Positions 53,754 to 62,653 of a stretch of 64,000 nucleotides of DNA are shown here, piece by piece. The stretch is taken from contig NZ_LR594662.1 of assembly GCF_901827175.1 (NCBI RefSeq), forward strand, positions 2,232,001 to 2,296,000, written 5' to 3'. The translations under genes were made by a program, and so were the position numbers. The notes below the pieces were generated by a model. The model worked only from the letters and a program-made list of their open reading frames with translations, was not told where the DNA came from and did not search any database. Positions within the stretch are counted from its first letter, which is position 1. Every line of letters starts with the position of its first letter. This stretch comes from Variovorax sp. RA8 (GTDB lineage: Bacteria > Pseudomonadota > Gammaproteobacteria > Burkholderiales > Burkholderiaceae_C).

Positions 53754-54317
53754 TCAGCGCCAGCGGCCGTGGTGTCCGCCACGCCAGCCGCCACCCCATC
53801 CACGCGAGTAGCCGAGGTTGAGCGAGATGCCCACCGGCGGATAGACGTACGGTGCCGGGTAATAGGCAGGTGCGACATAGACCGGTGCCGGGTAGTAGAG
53901 CGGGGCCGGCTGCACATAGACCGGCGCGGGCTGACCATAGGCCGGTGCGCCGCCGCCCGAGATGACCACCCCTGGTTCGGGCGTCACGCTGTTCCAGTCG
54001 GGTTGGCCGCCGTCGTCGTCGATGGGGCGCTGCGCGATCTGCGGTTGCGGCGCCACCGGCGAGGGGGTTGCGACGCCGTAGTCGCCGACCTCGATCGGGA
54101 TGCTGGCGCCGGGGCGGGTGTCGGTGACCGTGGTGTAGTGCCGGCCGCCGTATTCGTAGGTCACGTTGTACCGGGTGTTGCCCGTGGTTTCGTGCGAGGG
54201 CGTGGCCGAGATCACGCGGGCCCAGACCTGCTCGGCCTGGGCAAGGCTCGCGGTACCGGCAAGGGCAGCCAGGAGCGAGAGGGCGATGGTGTTGCGAATG
54301 GATTTTTGCGTGCGCAT
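53754..54317 (-). CDS. Secreted hypothetical protein with Pro/Tyr-rich tail
   Basis: The 187-residue protein has a signal peptide (NTIALSLLAALAGTASLAQA), a beta-rich segment around 30-75 (TRYNVTYEYGGRHYTTVT) and then a long Pro/Ala/Tyr/Val tail (QPAPLYYPAPVYVAPAYYPA) ending in Gly/Arg/His. Similar envelope proteins are common in Comamonadaceae; function unknown. No membrane anchor beyond the signal peptide. Confidence 0.75.
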   Translation of the reverse strand: MRTQKSIRNTIALSLLAALAGTASLAQAEQVWARVISATPSHETTGNTRYNVTYEYGGRHYTTVTDTRPGASIPIEVGDYGVATPSPVAPQPQIAQRPIDDDGGQPDWNSVTPEPGVVISGGGAPAYGQPAPVYVQPAPLYYPAPVYVAPAYYPAPYVYPPVGISLNLGYSRGWGGGWRGGHHGRWR

Positions 54318-54394
54318 GTCAGGACTCCTGAGGGTGGGGCACAGGGCCCCTCTGAACCTGGTTCGACGCGATCCGGCAGCCCGGGTTCAACCGT

Positions 54395-54748
54395 TTACAC
54401 GGTGTGGCTTTTCCATTGGGCAGCATCGAATCCCGTGGTAACGCCGGCTGGCGGGCCCCAGTTGACCACCGGACGCTTGATCAGGCTGGGATTGGCCAGC
54501 AAGGCGGCGCGGGCGGAGGCGGTATCCACCACCGAGGCGCGCGTCGCCTCGTCGAGCCGGCGCCAGGTTGTGCCGCGCCGGTTGACCAGGGCCTCCCAGC
54601 CCGGCGCGCGCAGCCACTGGTCGAGCTCGGCCTCGGGAACGCCCTCCTTCTTGAAATCGTGAAAACGGTAGGGGATGCCGTGTTCGTCGAGCCAGGCGCG
54701 GGCACGCTTGACGGTGTCGCAGTTCGTGATGCCATAGAGCGTTGTCAT
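54395..54748 (-). CDS. ArsC/Spx-family (YffB-like) protein
   Basis: The 117-residue product (ATG 54748) begins TTLYGITNCDTVKRARAWLD with a single Cys in the position of the ArsC active site, then HDFKKEGVPEAELDQWL and IKRPVVNWG. This pattern is that of the YffB/ArsC-like proteins rather than true arsenate reductases; thioredoxin-like fold, function uncertain. It is divergent from folC. Confidence 0.88.
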   Translation of the reverse strand: MTTLYGITNCDTVKRARAWLDEHGIPYRFHDFKKEGVPEAELDQWLRAPGWEALVNRRGTTWRRLDEATRASVVDTASARAALLANPSLIKRPVVNWGPPAGVTTGFDAAQWKSHTV

Positions 54749-54794
54749 CTCGCGATGATGCCCGTGCGGCGAGTGGGCGACAATTCCGGGCTCC

Positions 54795-56090
54795 ATGAAA
54801 AGCCTTGCCGACTGGCTCGCTCACGCCGAGCGCCTGCACCCCAAGAACATCGAACTCGGGCTCGAGCGCGTCCGCGCAATGGCCGCCAAGCTCGGTCTCG
54901 CCTTCGACTGCCCCGTGATCACGGTGGCCGGCACCAACGGCAAAGGCTCGACCTGCGCGATGCTGGAGTCGATCCTCATGCATGCGGGATACCGCACCGC
55001 GGTGTTCACCTCGCCCCATCTGGTGCGCTTCGAGGAGCGGTTGCGGCTCTCGGGCGAAGCGGTGCCTGCCGAGGCGCTGGCGGCGCACTTCGAAGCCGTC
55101 GAGCGGGTGCGCGGCGAGATGGCCCTGACGTACTTCGAGTTCACCACGCTCGCCATCCTGCTGTGCATCGCAGCCAGCAAGCCCGATGTCGCGATCCTCG
55201 AGGTCGGCCTGGGCGGACGGTTGGACGCGGTCAACGTGATCGATGCCGATTGCGCCATCATCACCAGCATCGACCTGGACCACATGGAGTTTCTGGGCCC
55301 CGACCGCGAAAGCATCGGCTTCGAGAAGGCCGGGATCATGCGCGCCGGCCGGCCCGCGATCGTCAGCGACCCGATCCCGCCGCAAAGTGTCATCGGGCAC
55401 GCCGAAGCCATCGGCGCCGATCTCTGGCGCGTGGGGCGCGACTTCAACGTCTCCGGCGACAAGCAGCAGTGGGGCTGGAGCGGCCGCGGGCGGCGCTACA
55501 GCGGACTGGCCTACCCGGCGCTGCGCGGCGCCAACCAGCTCGTCAATGCAGCCGGCGTGCTGGCCGCGCTGGAGTCGCTGCGGCAGCGGCTGCCGGTCAC
55601 CGCCCAGGCGGTGCGCACCGGGCTGGCCTCGGTCGAGCTTCCGGGCCGCTTCCAGATCGTGCCGGGCGAGCCCGCCCTGGTGCTCGACGTGGCGCACAAC
55701 CCGCACGCGGTGGCAGCGCTGGCCGAGAACCTCGATGCCATGGGCTTCTACCCGACCACCCACGGCGTGTTCGGCGTGATGGCCGACAAGGACCTGGCGC
55801 CGATGTTCGCGCGCATCGGCCCGATGGTCGACCGCTGGTACTTCACCGACCTGCCGACCCCGCGCGCCGCCAAGGCCGCCAACCTGCTGACGCGCTGGAC
55901 GGCGCAGAACACCCGCGCCGATGCCTCGGCGAGCGCGTATGCCGCTCCCATGGAGGCGTTGCAAGCGGCCATCGATCGAGCGGACCCCGCTGATAGAATC
56001 GTGGTCTTCGGATCGTTCTTCACAGTGGGTGGTGTGCTCGAGCACGGAACACCTCGTCTGCGGGCCCGGCACCTGTCGCCGGACTCCTGA
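54795..56090 (+). CDS. folC: Bifunctional dihydrofolate/folylpolyglutamate synthase
   Basis: FolC adds glutamate to dihydropteroate and folates. The 431-residue protein has a Mur-ligase P-loop VAGTNGKGSTCAMLES (46-61), FTSPHLVRFEERLRLSGEAV, and VGLGGRLDAVNVIDAD with the metal site, then LVLDVAHNPHAVAALAENLD in the C-terminal domain. It starts 46 bp from the divergent arsC-like gene and leads a run folC-SPOR-cvpA-purF, a conserved neighbourhood in beta-proteobacteria. Confidence 0.97.
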   Translation: MKSLADWLAHAERLHPKNIELGLERVRAMAAKLGLAFDCPVITVAGTNGKGSTCAMLESILMHAGYRTAVFTSPHLVRFEERLRLSGEAVPAEALAAHFEAVERVRGEMALTYFEFTTLAILLCIAASKPDVAILEVGLGGRLDAVNVIDADCAIITSIDLDHMEFLGPDRESIGFEKAGIMRAGRPAIVSDPIPPQSVIGHAEAIGADLWRVGRDFNVSGDKQQWGWSGRGRRYSGLAYPALRGANQLVNAAGVLAALESLRQRLPVTAQAVRTGLASVELPGRFQIVPGEPALVLDVAHNPHAVAALAENLDAMGFYPTTHGVFGVMADKDLAPMFARIGPMVDRWYFTDLPTPRAAKAANLLTRWTAQNTRADASASAYAAPMEALQAAIDRADPADRIVVFGSFFTVGGVLEHGTPRLRARHLSPDS

Positions 56091-56150
56091 TTGGCCTGAT
56101 CTCCGGCGCCTTTTCTACTCACGCTGCACTCCATCAGGGAATCGAATTTC

Positions 56151-57068
56151 ATGGCGTTCTTCCAGTTCCGCACCCGCGGTCCGCAGGCCAACGAAGGGCG
56201 AAACGCCGGCGTCCCGGCGCCGCCGGCCGAAAGCGTCGAGGCGATGCGCCGGCGCGCGCGGCATCGGCTGGTGGGCGCCGCGGTGCTGGTGCTGATCGGC
56301 GTGGTCGGGTTCCCGCTCCTGTTCGACACCCAGCCGCGGCCGGTGTCGGTCGACATCCCGATCGAGATCCCCGATCGCAACAAGACCAAGCCGCTGCCCC
56401 TGCCGGCACAGCCAGCGCCTGTCCCGTCGACGGCCGCGCCGCCGGCGAGTCCGCCAGTGGCCACACGGTCCTCGGGTGGCGAGATGATCACCGAGTTGGC
56501 GGACGGCACGGAAGTCCCGGCGTCCAGGCCCGCACCCTCCGCGCCGCCGGTCGAGACCAAACCGCCGCGGGTGGCTGAAGCCAGGCCCGAACCCAAGCCT
56601 GAAGCCAAACCAGAACCCAAGCCGGAACCCAAGCCAAAGCCGGAGCCCAAGCCCGAAGCCAGGGCGGAAGCAAAGTCCGATGCCAGGGCGGAAGCAAAGC
56701 CCGATGCCAGGGCGGAAGCAAAGCCCGATGCCAGGGCCCCCGCCAAGACCGCTGACGATGCTGCCCGGGTGCGTGCCCTGCTCGAAGGCAAATCCGCCGC
56801 CGCCGCGGCTGCCAAGCCCACCGCCGCAGGGGACGACAGCGGCCGTTTCGTGGTTCAGGTCGGGGCCTTCGCCGATGCCGACAAGGCGCGCGAGGTCCGG
56901 CAGAAGCTGGAGAAGGCCGGGCTCAGGACTTACACGAATGTCGCGAAAACGGCCGACGGCGAGCGCACGCGGGTGCGCGTCGGCCCCTTCGGCACGCGCG
57001 CCGAGGCGGACAGGGTGGCGGGCAAGGTCAAGGGCTTGTCTTTGTCGGCTGCCGTCCTCAGCTTGTAG
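56151..57068 (+). CDS. SPOR-domain protein
   Basis: The 305-residue product has one membrane helix (about 40-57, LVGAAVLVLIGVVGFPLLFD), a long periplasmic linker with Pro/Lys/Glu repeats (KPEPKPEPKPKPEPKPEARA), and a C-terminal SPOR domain (RFVVQVGAFADADKAREVRQ, then RVRVGPFGTRAEADRVAGKV) that binds denuded septal peptidoglycan. It resembles DedD, which acts in cell division; the symbol is not certain. A 24-bp DNA repeat lies in the linker. Confidence 0.88.
   Translation: MAFFQFRTRGPQANEGRNAGVPAPPAESVEAMRRRARHRLVGAAVLVLIGVVGFPLLFDTQPRPVSVDIPIEIPDRNKTKPLPLPAQPAPVPSTAAPPASPPVATRSSGGEMITELADGTEVPASRPAPSAPPVETKPPRVAEARPEPKPEAKPEPKPEPKPKPEPKPEARAEAKSDARAEAKPDARAEAKPDARAPAKTADDAARVRALLEGKSAAAAAAKPTAAGDDSGRFVVQVGAFADADKAREVRQKLEKAGLRTYTNVAKTADGERTRVRVGPFGTRAEADRVAGKVKGLSLSAAVLSL
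56655..56726 (+). repeat. Three 24-bp tandem repeats in the SPOR linker
   Basis: Three in-frame units of 24 bp (56655-56678, 56679-56702, 56703-56726), each based on GATGCCAGGGCGGAAGCAAA followed by GCCC or GTCC, plus a partial fourth. They encode DARAEAKP repeats; copy number changes would keep the frame. Confidence 0.9.
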
Positions 57069-57074
57069 GCGGAC

Positions 57075-57560
57075 GTGGCTGCCCTCGACTGGCTTGCCAT
57101 CGCGCTGCTGGTGGTGTCGATGCTTTTCGGTCTGGTGCGCGGATTGGTGTACGAGGTGATCCTGCTGGCCGCCTGGGTGGCCGCCTTCTTCTGCGCGCAG
57201 TGGTTCGCGGCCGATGTGGGCGCCTGGCTGCCCTTCGGCGATCCGGCGGCCAACTGGCGCTATGCGGCGGGCTTCGCGCTGGTGTTCGTGGGGGTGGTTT
57301 TCGGCGTCGGGCTGGTGGCCAGCCTGATGCGCAAGCTGATCACCGCCGTGGGGCTGCGGCCGGTGGATCGCCTGTTGGGCGGCGTTTTCGGCCTGGCGCG
57401 CGGCGCGGTTGCGCTGCTGGCCACGGCGGTCGTGGTTCATTTGCTCGCGCTGAGCGACGCGGCCTGGTGGCAGGAATCGCGCAGCGCCACTGTTCTGGAT
57501 GCGGCATTGCAGGGCTTGAAACCCGCGCTGCCTGAAAAATTGGCAAGCTACCTGCCCTGA
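57075..57560 (+). CDS. cvpA: CvpA family membrane protein
   Basis: CvpA is a small inner-membrane protein needed for colicin V production in E. coli and often encoded before purF. GTG 57075 gives 161 residues with four hydrophobic helices (WLAIALLVVSMLFGLVRGLV; AAGFALVFVGVVFGVGLVAS) and the family segment GLRPVDRLLGGVFGLARGA. It follows the SPOR gene by 6 bp. Confidence 0.93.
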   Translation: MAALDWLAIALLVVSMLFGLVRGLVYEVILLAAWVAAFFCAQWFAADVGAWLPFGDPAANWRYAAGFALVFVGVVFGVGLVASLMRKLITAVGLRPVDRLLGGVFGLARGAVALLATAVVVHLLALSDAAWWQESRSATVLDAALQGLKPALPEKLASYLP

Positions 57561-57579
57561 GCCCTGAGAGGATCGCTTC

Positions 57580-59091
57580 ATGTGTGGAATCGTCGGCGTT
57601 GTCAGCAACGCACCCGTCAACCAGCTGCTCTATGACGCGCTCCTGCTGCTGCAGCACCGCGGCCAGGACGCCGCCGGCATCGTCACGCTGCTGGAGCGCA
57701 AGTTCTTCATGCACAAGGCAAAGGGCATGGTGCGCGACGTGTTCCGCACGCGCAACATGCGGGCGCTGCCGGGCAGCGTGGGCCTGGGGCAGGTGCGCTA
57801 CCCGACTGCCGGCAACGCCTTTAGTGAAGAGGAGGCCCAGCCCTTCTACGTGAACGCGCCGTTCGGCATCGTCCTGGTGCACAACGGCAACCTCACCAAT
57901 GCGCACGCACTGCGCGCCGAGCTGTTCTCCACCGACCACCGCCACACCAATACCGACAGCGATTCCGAAGTGCTGCTCAATGTGCTGGCGCACGAACTCG
58001 ACCGCTCGACGCGCGGCGGCATGCTCAATTCCGAGACCCTGTTCGCCGCCGTGCGCAACGTGCACCGGCGCGTGCGCGGCTCCTATGCCGTAGTGGCGCT
58101 GATCGCGGGCCACGGCCTGCTCGCCTTCCGCGACCCCTACGGCATCCGGCCGCTGGCCATCGGGCGCGGCGCCGACGGCACCTACATGGTGGCCAGCGAG
58201 ACGGTGGCGCTCGAGGGCTCGGGCCACGTGTTCGAGCGCTATGTAGCGCCGGGCGAGGCGGTGTTCATCGACCTTCAGGGCCAGCTGCATGCGCAGCAAT
58301 GCGCCGAGTCGCCCAGCCTCAACCCCTGCATGTTCGAGTTCGTGTATCTTGCGCGGCCCGATTCGGTGCTGGACGGCATCTCGGTCTACCAGGCGCGGCT
58401 CAACCTCGGCGAAACGCTGGCCCAGCGAGTGATCTCCACCGTGCCGCCGAACGAGATCGACGTGATCATCCCGATCCCCGAATCGAGCCGCCCCAGCGCG
58501 ACACAGCTCGCCCATCTGCTGGGCATTCCGTATCGCGAAGGCTTCGTGAAGAACCGCTACGTAGGCCGCACCTTCATCATGCCGGGGCAGGGCGTGCGCA
58601 AGAAGTCGGTGCGCCAGAAACTCAATGTCATCGGCAGCGAATTCAAGGGCCGCAACGTGCTGCTCGTCGACGATTCGATCGTGCGCGGCACGACCAGCCG
58701 CGAGATCGTGCAGATGGCGCGCGAAGCCGGCGCCCGCAAGGTCTACCTCGCGAGCGCGGCGCCGCCGGTGCGCTACCCGAACGTCTACGGCATCGACATG
58801 CCGACCAAGGACGAGCTGGTCGCCCATGACCGCACCGTCGAGGAAATCCGCGAGCTGATCGGCTGCGATGCACTGATCTACCAGGATGTCGAGGGCATGA
58901 AGCGCGCCGTGCTCAAGGCCTCGCCGGGCAACGGTCCGAAGCTCGACGGTTTCGATGCCTCGTGCTTCGACGGCGTCTACGTGACGGGCGACATCGACAC
59001 CGAGGCCATCACCCGCATGAACGGCAACCGTCCCCGCATCGAAGAGACCGACGAGGACTCGTCGCGCCTCGCACTTCCCAACCTGAGCTGA
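57580..59091 (+). CDS. purF: Amidophosphoribosyltransferase
   Basis: PurF makes phosphoribosylamine in the first step of purine synthesis. The 503-residue enzyme starts MCGIVGVV, placing the glutaminase nucleophile Cys at residue 2 without a propeptide. Other motifs: LLLQHRGQDAAGI, GLGQVRYPTAGNAF, and the PRPP loop VLLVDDSIVRGTTSREIVQM. It is the fourth gene of the folC-SPOR-cvpA-purF run and precedes metZ by 11 bp. Confidence 0.97.
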   Translation: MCGIVGVVSNAPVNQLLYDALLLLQHRGQDAAGIVTLLERKFFMHKAKGMVRDVFRTRNMRALPGSVGLGQVRYPTAGNAFSEEEAQPFYVNAPFGIVLVHNGNLTNAHALRAELFSTDHRHTNTDSDSEVLLNVLAHELDRSTRGGMLNSETLFAAVRNVHRRVRGSYAVVALIAGHGLLAFRDPYGIRPLAIGRGADGTYMVASETVALEGSGHVFERYVAPGEAVFIDLQGQLHAQQCAESPSLNPCMFEFVYLARPDSVLDGISVYQARLNLGETLAQRVISTVPPNEIDVIIPIPESSRPSATQLAHLLGIPYREGFVKNRYVGRTFIMPGQGVRKKSVRQKLNVIGSEFKGRNVLLVDDSIVRGTTSREIVQMAREAGARKVYLASAAPPVRYPNVYGIDMPTKDELVAHDRTVEEIRELIGCDALIYQDVEGMKRAVLKASPGNGPKLDGFDASCFDGVYVTGDIDTEAITRMNGNRPRIEETDEDSSRLALPNLS

Positions 59092-59102
59092 AGCAGAACA
59101 TC

Positions 59103-60317
59103 GTGACCGACCGATCCCTCCCCCCGGGGCTGCACCGCGACACGCTCGCCGTGCGTGCCGCGCTCGAGCGAAGCCAGTACGGCGAGAACTCGGAGGCGCT
59201 GTTCCTCACCAGCAGCTTCGTGCAGCCCGACGCCGAGATTTCCGCGCGCCGCTTCGCGGGTACCGAGGAAGGCTTCACCTACACCCGCACCTCGAACCCG
59301 ACGGTCGCCAGCTTCGAGCGGCGGCTTGCCGCGCTCGAGGGCACCGAGGCGGCGATCGGCGCCGCCAGCGGCATGGCTGCGATCCTCATGATGTGCATGG
59401 GGCTGCTCAAGGCCGGCGACCATGTGGTGTGCTCGCGCTCGGTGTTCGGCTCCACGCTCAACCTGATCGGGCGCGACTTCGGCAAGTTCGGCGTGGAGAC
59501 CACCTTCGTCTCGCAGACCGACGTGGCCGAATGGAAGGCCGCGATCAAGCCCAACACGAAGCTGCTGTTTGCCGAGACACCGACCAACCCGTTGACCGAT
59601 GTGTGCGATATCCGTGCGCTGGCCGACCTGGCGCACGGTGCAGGCGCGCTGCTGGCGGTCGACAACTGCTTCTGCTCGCCGGCCCTGCAGCGGCCCGTCG
59701 AGTTCGGGGCCGACCTCGTCATCCACTCGGGCACCAAGTACCTCGAGGGCCAAGGCCGCGTGCTGGCCGGCGCCATCTGCGGCTCGCAGAAGCTCATCGA
59801 CGTGTTCGCGACCGTGGTGCGCACTGCCGGCATGGCGCTGTCGCCCTTCAATGCCTGGGTCGTGCTCAAGGGCCTCGAGACCCTGGGCATCCGCATGCAG
59901 GCCCATTGCGCCGGTGGCCTTGCGCTGGCGCAGTGGCTCGAGACGCAGCCCGCGGTGAAGCGGGTGTACTACCCTGGCCTGGCCTCGCATCCGCAGCATG
60001 AGCTGGCGATGCGCCAGCAGTCGGGGCAGGGTGGGGCCGTGGTCTCCTTCGATGTGCAGGGCGATACGCCCGAGGCCGCACGCGCCAACGCCTTCCATGT
60101 GATCGACAGCACCCGCGTGCTGTCGATCACCGCCAATCTCGGCGACACCAAGACCACCATCACCCACCCGGCCACCACCTCGCACGGCCGCCTGAGCGAA
60201 GAACAGCGCCAGGCCGCCGGCATCGGCCAGGGCCTGATCCGCGTGGCGGTCGGGCTCGACCATATCGACGATATCCGTGCCGACCTCTTGCGCGGCCTTG
60301 ACACGCTCAGCACCTGA
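59103..60317 (+). CDS. metZ: O-succinylhomoserine sulfhydrylase MetZ
   Basis: MetZ makes homocysteine directly from O-succinylhomoserine and sulfide with PLP. GTG 59103 gives 404 residues. PLP-enzyme features: [40 protein letters not shown], and the Schiff-base Lys in [19 protein letters not shown]. MetZ is typically encoded after purF in Pseudomonas and beta-proteobacteria, which supports choosing it over MetB/MetC. Confidence 0.94.
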   Translation: MTDRSLPPGLHRDTLAVRAALERSQYGENSEALFLTSSFVQPDAEISARRFAGTEEGFTYTRTSNPTVASFERRLAALEGTEAAIGAASGMAAILMMCMGLLKAGDHVVCSRSVFGSTLNLIGRDFGKFGVETTFVSQTDVAEWKAAIKPNTKLLFAETPTNPLTDVCDIRALADLAHGAGALLAVDNCFCSPALQRPVEFGADLVIHSGTKYLEGQGRVLAGAICGSQKLIDVFATVVRTAGMALSPFNAWVVLKGLETLGIRMQAHCAGGLALAQWLETQPAVKRVYYPGLASHPQHELAMRQQSGQGGAVVSFDVQGDTPEAARANAFHVIDSTRVLSITANLGDTKTTITHPATTSHGRLSEEQRQAAGIGQGLIRVAVGLDHIDDIRADLLRGLDTLST

Positions 60318-60321
60318 TTCC

Positions 60322-61704
60322 ATGACCGTTCGCACCCGCATCGCGCCGTCACCCACGGGCTTCCTCCACCTCGGCACCGCGCGCACCGCGCTCTACTCGT
60401 GGGCCTATGCGCGCCACTACGGCGGCCAGTTCGTGCTGCGCATCGAGGACACCGACGTCGCCCGCTCGACGCAGGAGTCGGTCGAGCAGATCCTCGCCTC
60501 GATGCACTGGCTGGGACTGGACTACGACGAGGGCCCGATCTACCAGATGCAGCGCCTCGACCGCTATGGCCAAGTCGTCGAACAGATGCTCGCTGCCGGC
60601 ACGGCCTACCGCTGCTACTGCACGCCCGCCGAGCTCGATGTGATGAAGGAGGCGCAGCGCGCCCGCGGCGAGAAGGCCCTCTACGACGGCCGCTGGCGCC
60701 CCGCGCCGGGCAAGGTGCTGCCGCCCATCCCCGCGGGCGTGCCGCCGGTGATCCGCTTCTGCAATCCGCCCGACGGCAACGTGAGCTGGGACGACCTCGT
60801 CAAAGGTCCGATCACCATCAACAATCGGGAGATCGACGACCTCATCATCGTGCGCGCCGACGGCGTGCCGACCTATAACTTCGCGGTGGTGGTCGACGAC
60901 TGGGACATGAACATCTCGCATGTGTTCCGCGGCGATGAGCACATCAACAACACGCCCTGGCAGATCAACATCTTCCGCGCGCTCGGCGCGCCGTTGCCGC
61001 AGTTCGGCCATGTGCCCGTGATCCTCGGCGAGGACGGGCAGAAGCTCTCGAAGCGTCGCGGTGCCGTCAGCGTCACGGCCTACGAGGAGGGCGGCTACCT
61101 GCCTGAGGCCATGCTCAACTACCTCGCACGGCTTGGCTGGAGCCATGGCGACGACGAGCTGTTCACGCGCGAGCAGATGGTGGCCTGGTTCGACGGCACG
61201 CATCTCTCCAAGAGCCCGGCGCAATGGGATGCGGCCAAGCTCGCATGGGTGAATGCGCAGTACATCAAGGCCAGGCCGGATGCAGAGCTTGCCCCGCTCG
61301 TAGCTGAGCAATTGCAGAAGCGAGGCATCGTGCCGGACGACAGGCTTGCGGCGATCTGCGCACTGTTCAAGGACCGCTGCGACACCACGGTGGCGTTGGC
61401 CAACTGGGCCGCCGCGTTCTACGCGGACGTGCAGCCCAGCGAGGCCGATCGCGCGCAGCATTTGACGGATGCCGTTCGTCCCGCGCTCGCCGTGTTGGCC
61501 GACAAGCTTGCGACCGTGGCGTGGGACAAGGCGTCCATTGCCGCCGCGATCAAGGAGGTGCTGGCCGCGCAGGGCCTCAAGATGCCCGCGCTGGCCATGC
61601 CGGTGCGTGTGCTGGTGATGGGCACGGCGCAGACGCCGTCGCTCGATGCCGTGCTCGCACTCTTCTCTCGTGAAGAAATTTTGAAGCGATTACAGGTCGC
61701 GTAA
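60322..61704 (+). CDS. gltX: Glutamate--tRNA ligase
   Basis: GltX charges tRNA-Glu. ATG 60322 gives 460 residues. Class I motifs are present: [20 protein letters not shown] (HIGH-like HLGT at 16-19), [14 protein letters not shown], and [13 protein letters not shown] (KMSKS-like). It lies immediately before a tRNA operon that includes tRNA-Glu, and the start overlaps no gene; metZ ends 5 bp upstream. Confidence 0.97.
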   Translation: MTVRTRIAPSPTGFLHLGTARTALYSWAYARHYGGQFVLRIEDTDVARSTQESVEQILASMHWLGLDYDEGPIYQMQRLDRYGQVVEQMLAAGTAYRCYCTPAELDVMKEAQRARGEKALYDGRWRPAPGKVLPPIPAGVPPVIRFCNPPDGNVSWDDLVKGPITINNREIDDLIIVRADGVPTYNFAVVVDDWDMNISHVFRGDEHINNTPWQINIFRALGAPLPQFGHVPVILGEDGQKLSKRRGAVSVTAYEEGGYLPEAMLNYLARLGWSHGDDELFTREQMVAWFDGTHLSKSPAQWDAAKLAWVNAQYIKARPDAELAPLVAEQLQKRGIVPDDRLAAICALFKDRCDTTVALANWAAAFYADVQPSEADRAQHLTDAVRPALAVLADKLATVAWDKASIAAAIKEVLAAQGLKMPALAMPVRVLVMGTAQTPSLDAVLALFSREEILKRLQVA

Positions 61705-61720
61705 ATTTAGACGCTATAAT
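61690..61720 (+). promoter_or_regulatory. Promoter of the tRNA-Ala/Glu/Asp operon
   Basis: A perfect TATAAT lies at 61715-61720, with TTACAG at 61690-61695 (19-nt spacer), overlapping the end of gltX. The tRNA-Ala 5' end is 20 nt after the -10 box. Confidence 0.55.
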
Positions 61721-61739
61721 TTGAGGCTCGACGCCCACA

Positions 61740-61815
<76 letters not shown>

Positions 61816-61867
61816 TCTGGAAGTCGAGACAACCAAGCGTTGATCGCAACGCGGTTCTTAGGTTTAT

Positions 61868-61943
61868 GACCCTATCGTCTAGAGGCCTAGGACACCACCC
61901 TTTCACGGTGGCTACCGGGGTTCGAATCCCCGTAGGGTCGCCA
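61868..61943 (+). tRNA. tRNA-Glu (UUC anticodon)
   Basis: 76 nt, GACCCTA pairs with TAGGGTC, ends GCCA. Anticodon stem CACC(C)/(C)GGTG with loop containing TTC. Confidence 0.96.
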
Positions 61944-62013
61944 GTTTTCACGCAAGTGAAGAAGGCACAAGTCGGCGGCACTTGGCTCCATCCGGAGTGA
62001 ACGCAGCCTACCA

Positions 62014-62090
62014 GGAGTGGTAGTTCAGTTGGTTAGAATACCGGCCTGTCACGCCGGGGGTCGCGGGTTCGAGTCCCGTCCACTCCGCCA
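62014..62090 (+). tRNA. tRNA-Asp (GUC anticodon)
   Basis: 77 nt, GGAGTGG pairs with CCACTCC, ends GCCA. Anticodon stem CCGGC/GCCGG with loop CTGTCAC, anticodon GTC. Confidence 0.96.
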
Positions 62091-62098
62091 AAAAATCA

Positions 62099-62132
62099 AC
62101 GGGTTACGTCAGCAATGACGTAACCCGTTTTT
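62099..62132 (+). terminator. Terminator of the tRNA operon
   Basis: ACGGGTTACGTC (62099-62110) pairs perfectly with GACGTAACCCGT (62117-62128), a 12-bp stem with AGCAAT loop, followed by TTTT. It lies 8 bp after tRNA-Asp. Confidence 0.92.
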
Positions 62133-62322
62133 CTTTGTCCGGGCCGTGGAACGTGATTTGCTCGATGCGCGCCGCTTCCCGCTGGCGAGACGAACGCCGC
62201 CGTCTTCATCTAAGGCACCAACCTTCAGTCGCCTTCTTCCAGCCGAAAGCCATGACGGACGGCTGTTCCAGCAAGCGCCGCAGCGAGCATGCTCGCGCAG
62301 CGCAGCATCAATCCGCCGGTAT

Positions 62323-62640
62323 TCACTTGTTCTCCTGACGTGTCCAGACCTTTTCGCGCACCAGCTCCGCAATCTGGATCGTGTAGCTCTGGAACAGCTC
62401 GTTCTTGCCGATGGGGATCGCCCGGCGATGGTCGGCATCGCGCATCCATGCTCGGAGGGCTTCCGCGTCGCGCCAATACGAAAGCGAGATCAGCTTGCCT
62501 TCGTTGTCGCGGCTGAGGAAGCTCTCCTTGGAGACAAAGCCGTCGATCTTCGCCGCTGCAACGAGCAGCTGCGCAACCATTTCGCGATTGCGCTGCTCCA
62601 TTCCCGGGAGGACCTTGAATTCGATGATGCAGATCAGCAT
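62323..62640 (-). CDS. Antibiotic biosynthesis monooxygenase-like protein
   Basis: ATG 62640 gives 105 residues of a ferredoxin-like ABM domain: MLICIIEFKVLPGMEQRNRE, IDGFVSKESFLSRDNEGKLI, and SLSYWRDAEALRAWMRDADH. These small dimeric proteins include monooxygenases and haem-degrading enzymes; activity cannot be inferred. It is 13 bp downstream of the acyl-CoA synthetase gene and probably cotranscribed. The 190 bp before the tRNA terminator show no gene. Confidence 0.85.
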   Translation of the reverse strand: MLICIIEFKVLPGMEQRNREMVAQLLVAAAKIDGFVSKESFLSRDNEGKLISLSYWRDAEALRAWMRDADHRRAIPIGKNELFQSYTIQIAELVREKVWTRQENK

Positions 62641-62653
62641 GGCGAGTGTCCGG

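Noticed and set aside
54404..55993. Plus-strand frame of 529 codons overlapping folC
   Set aside because: It is out of frame with folC and consists of Arg/Ala/Gly-rich shadow sequence.
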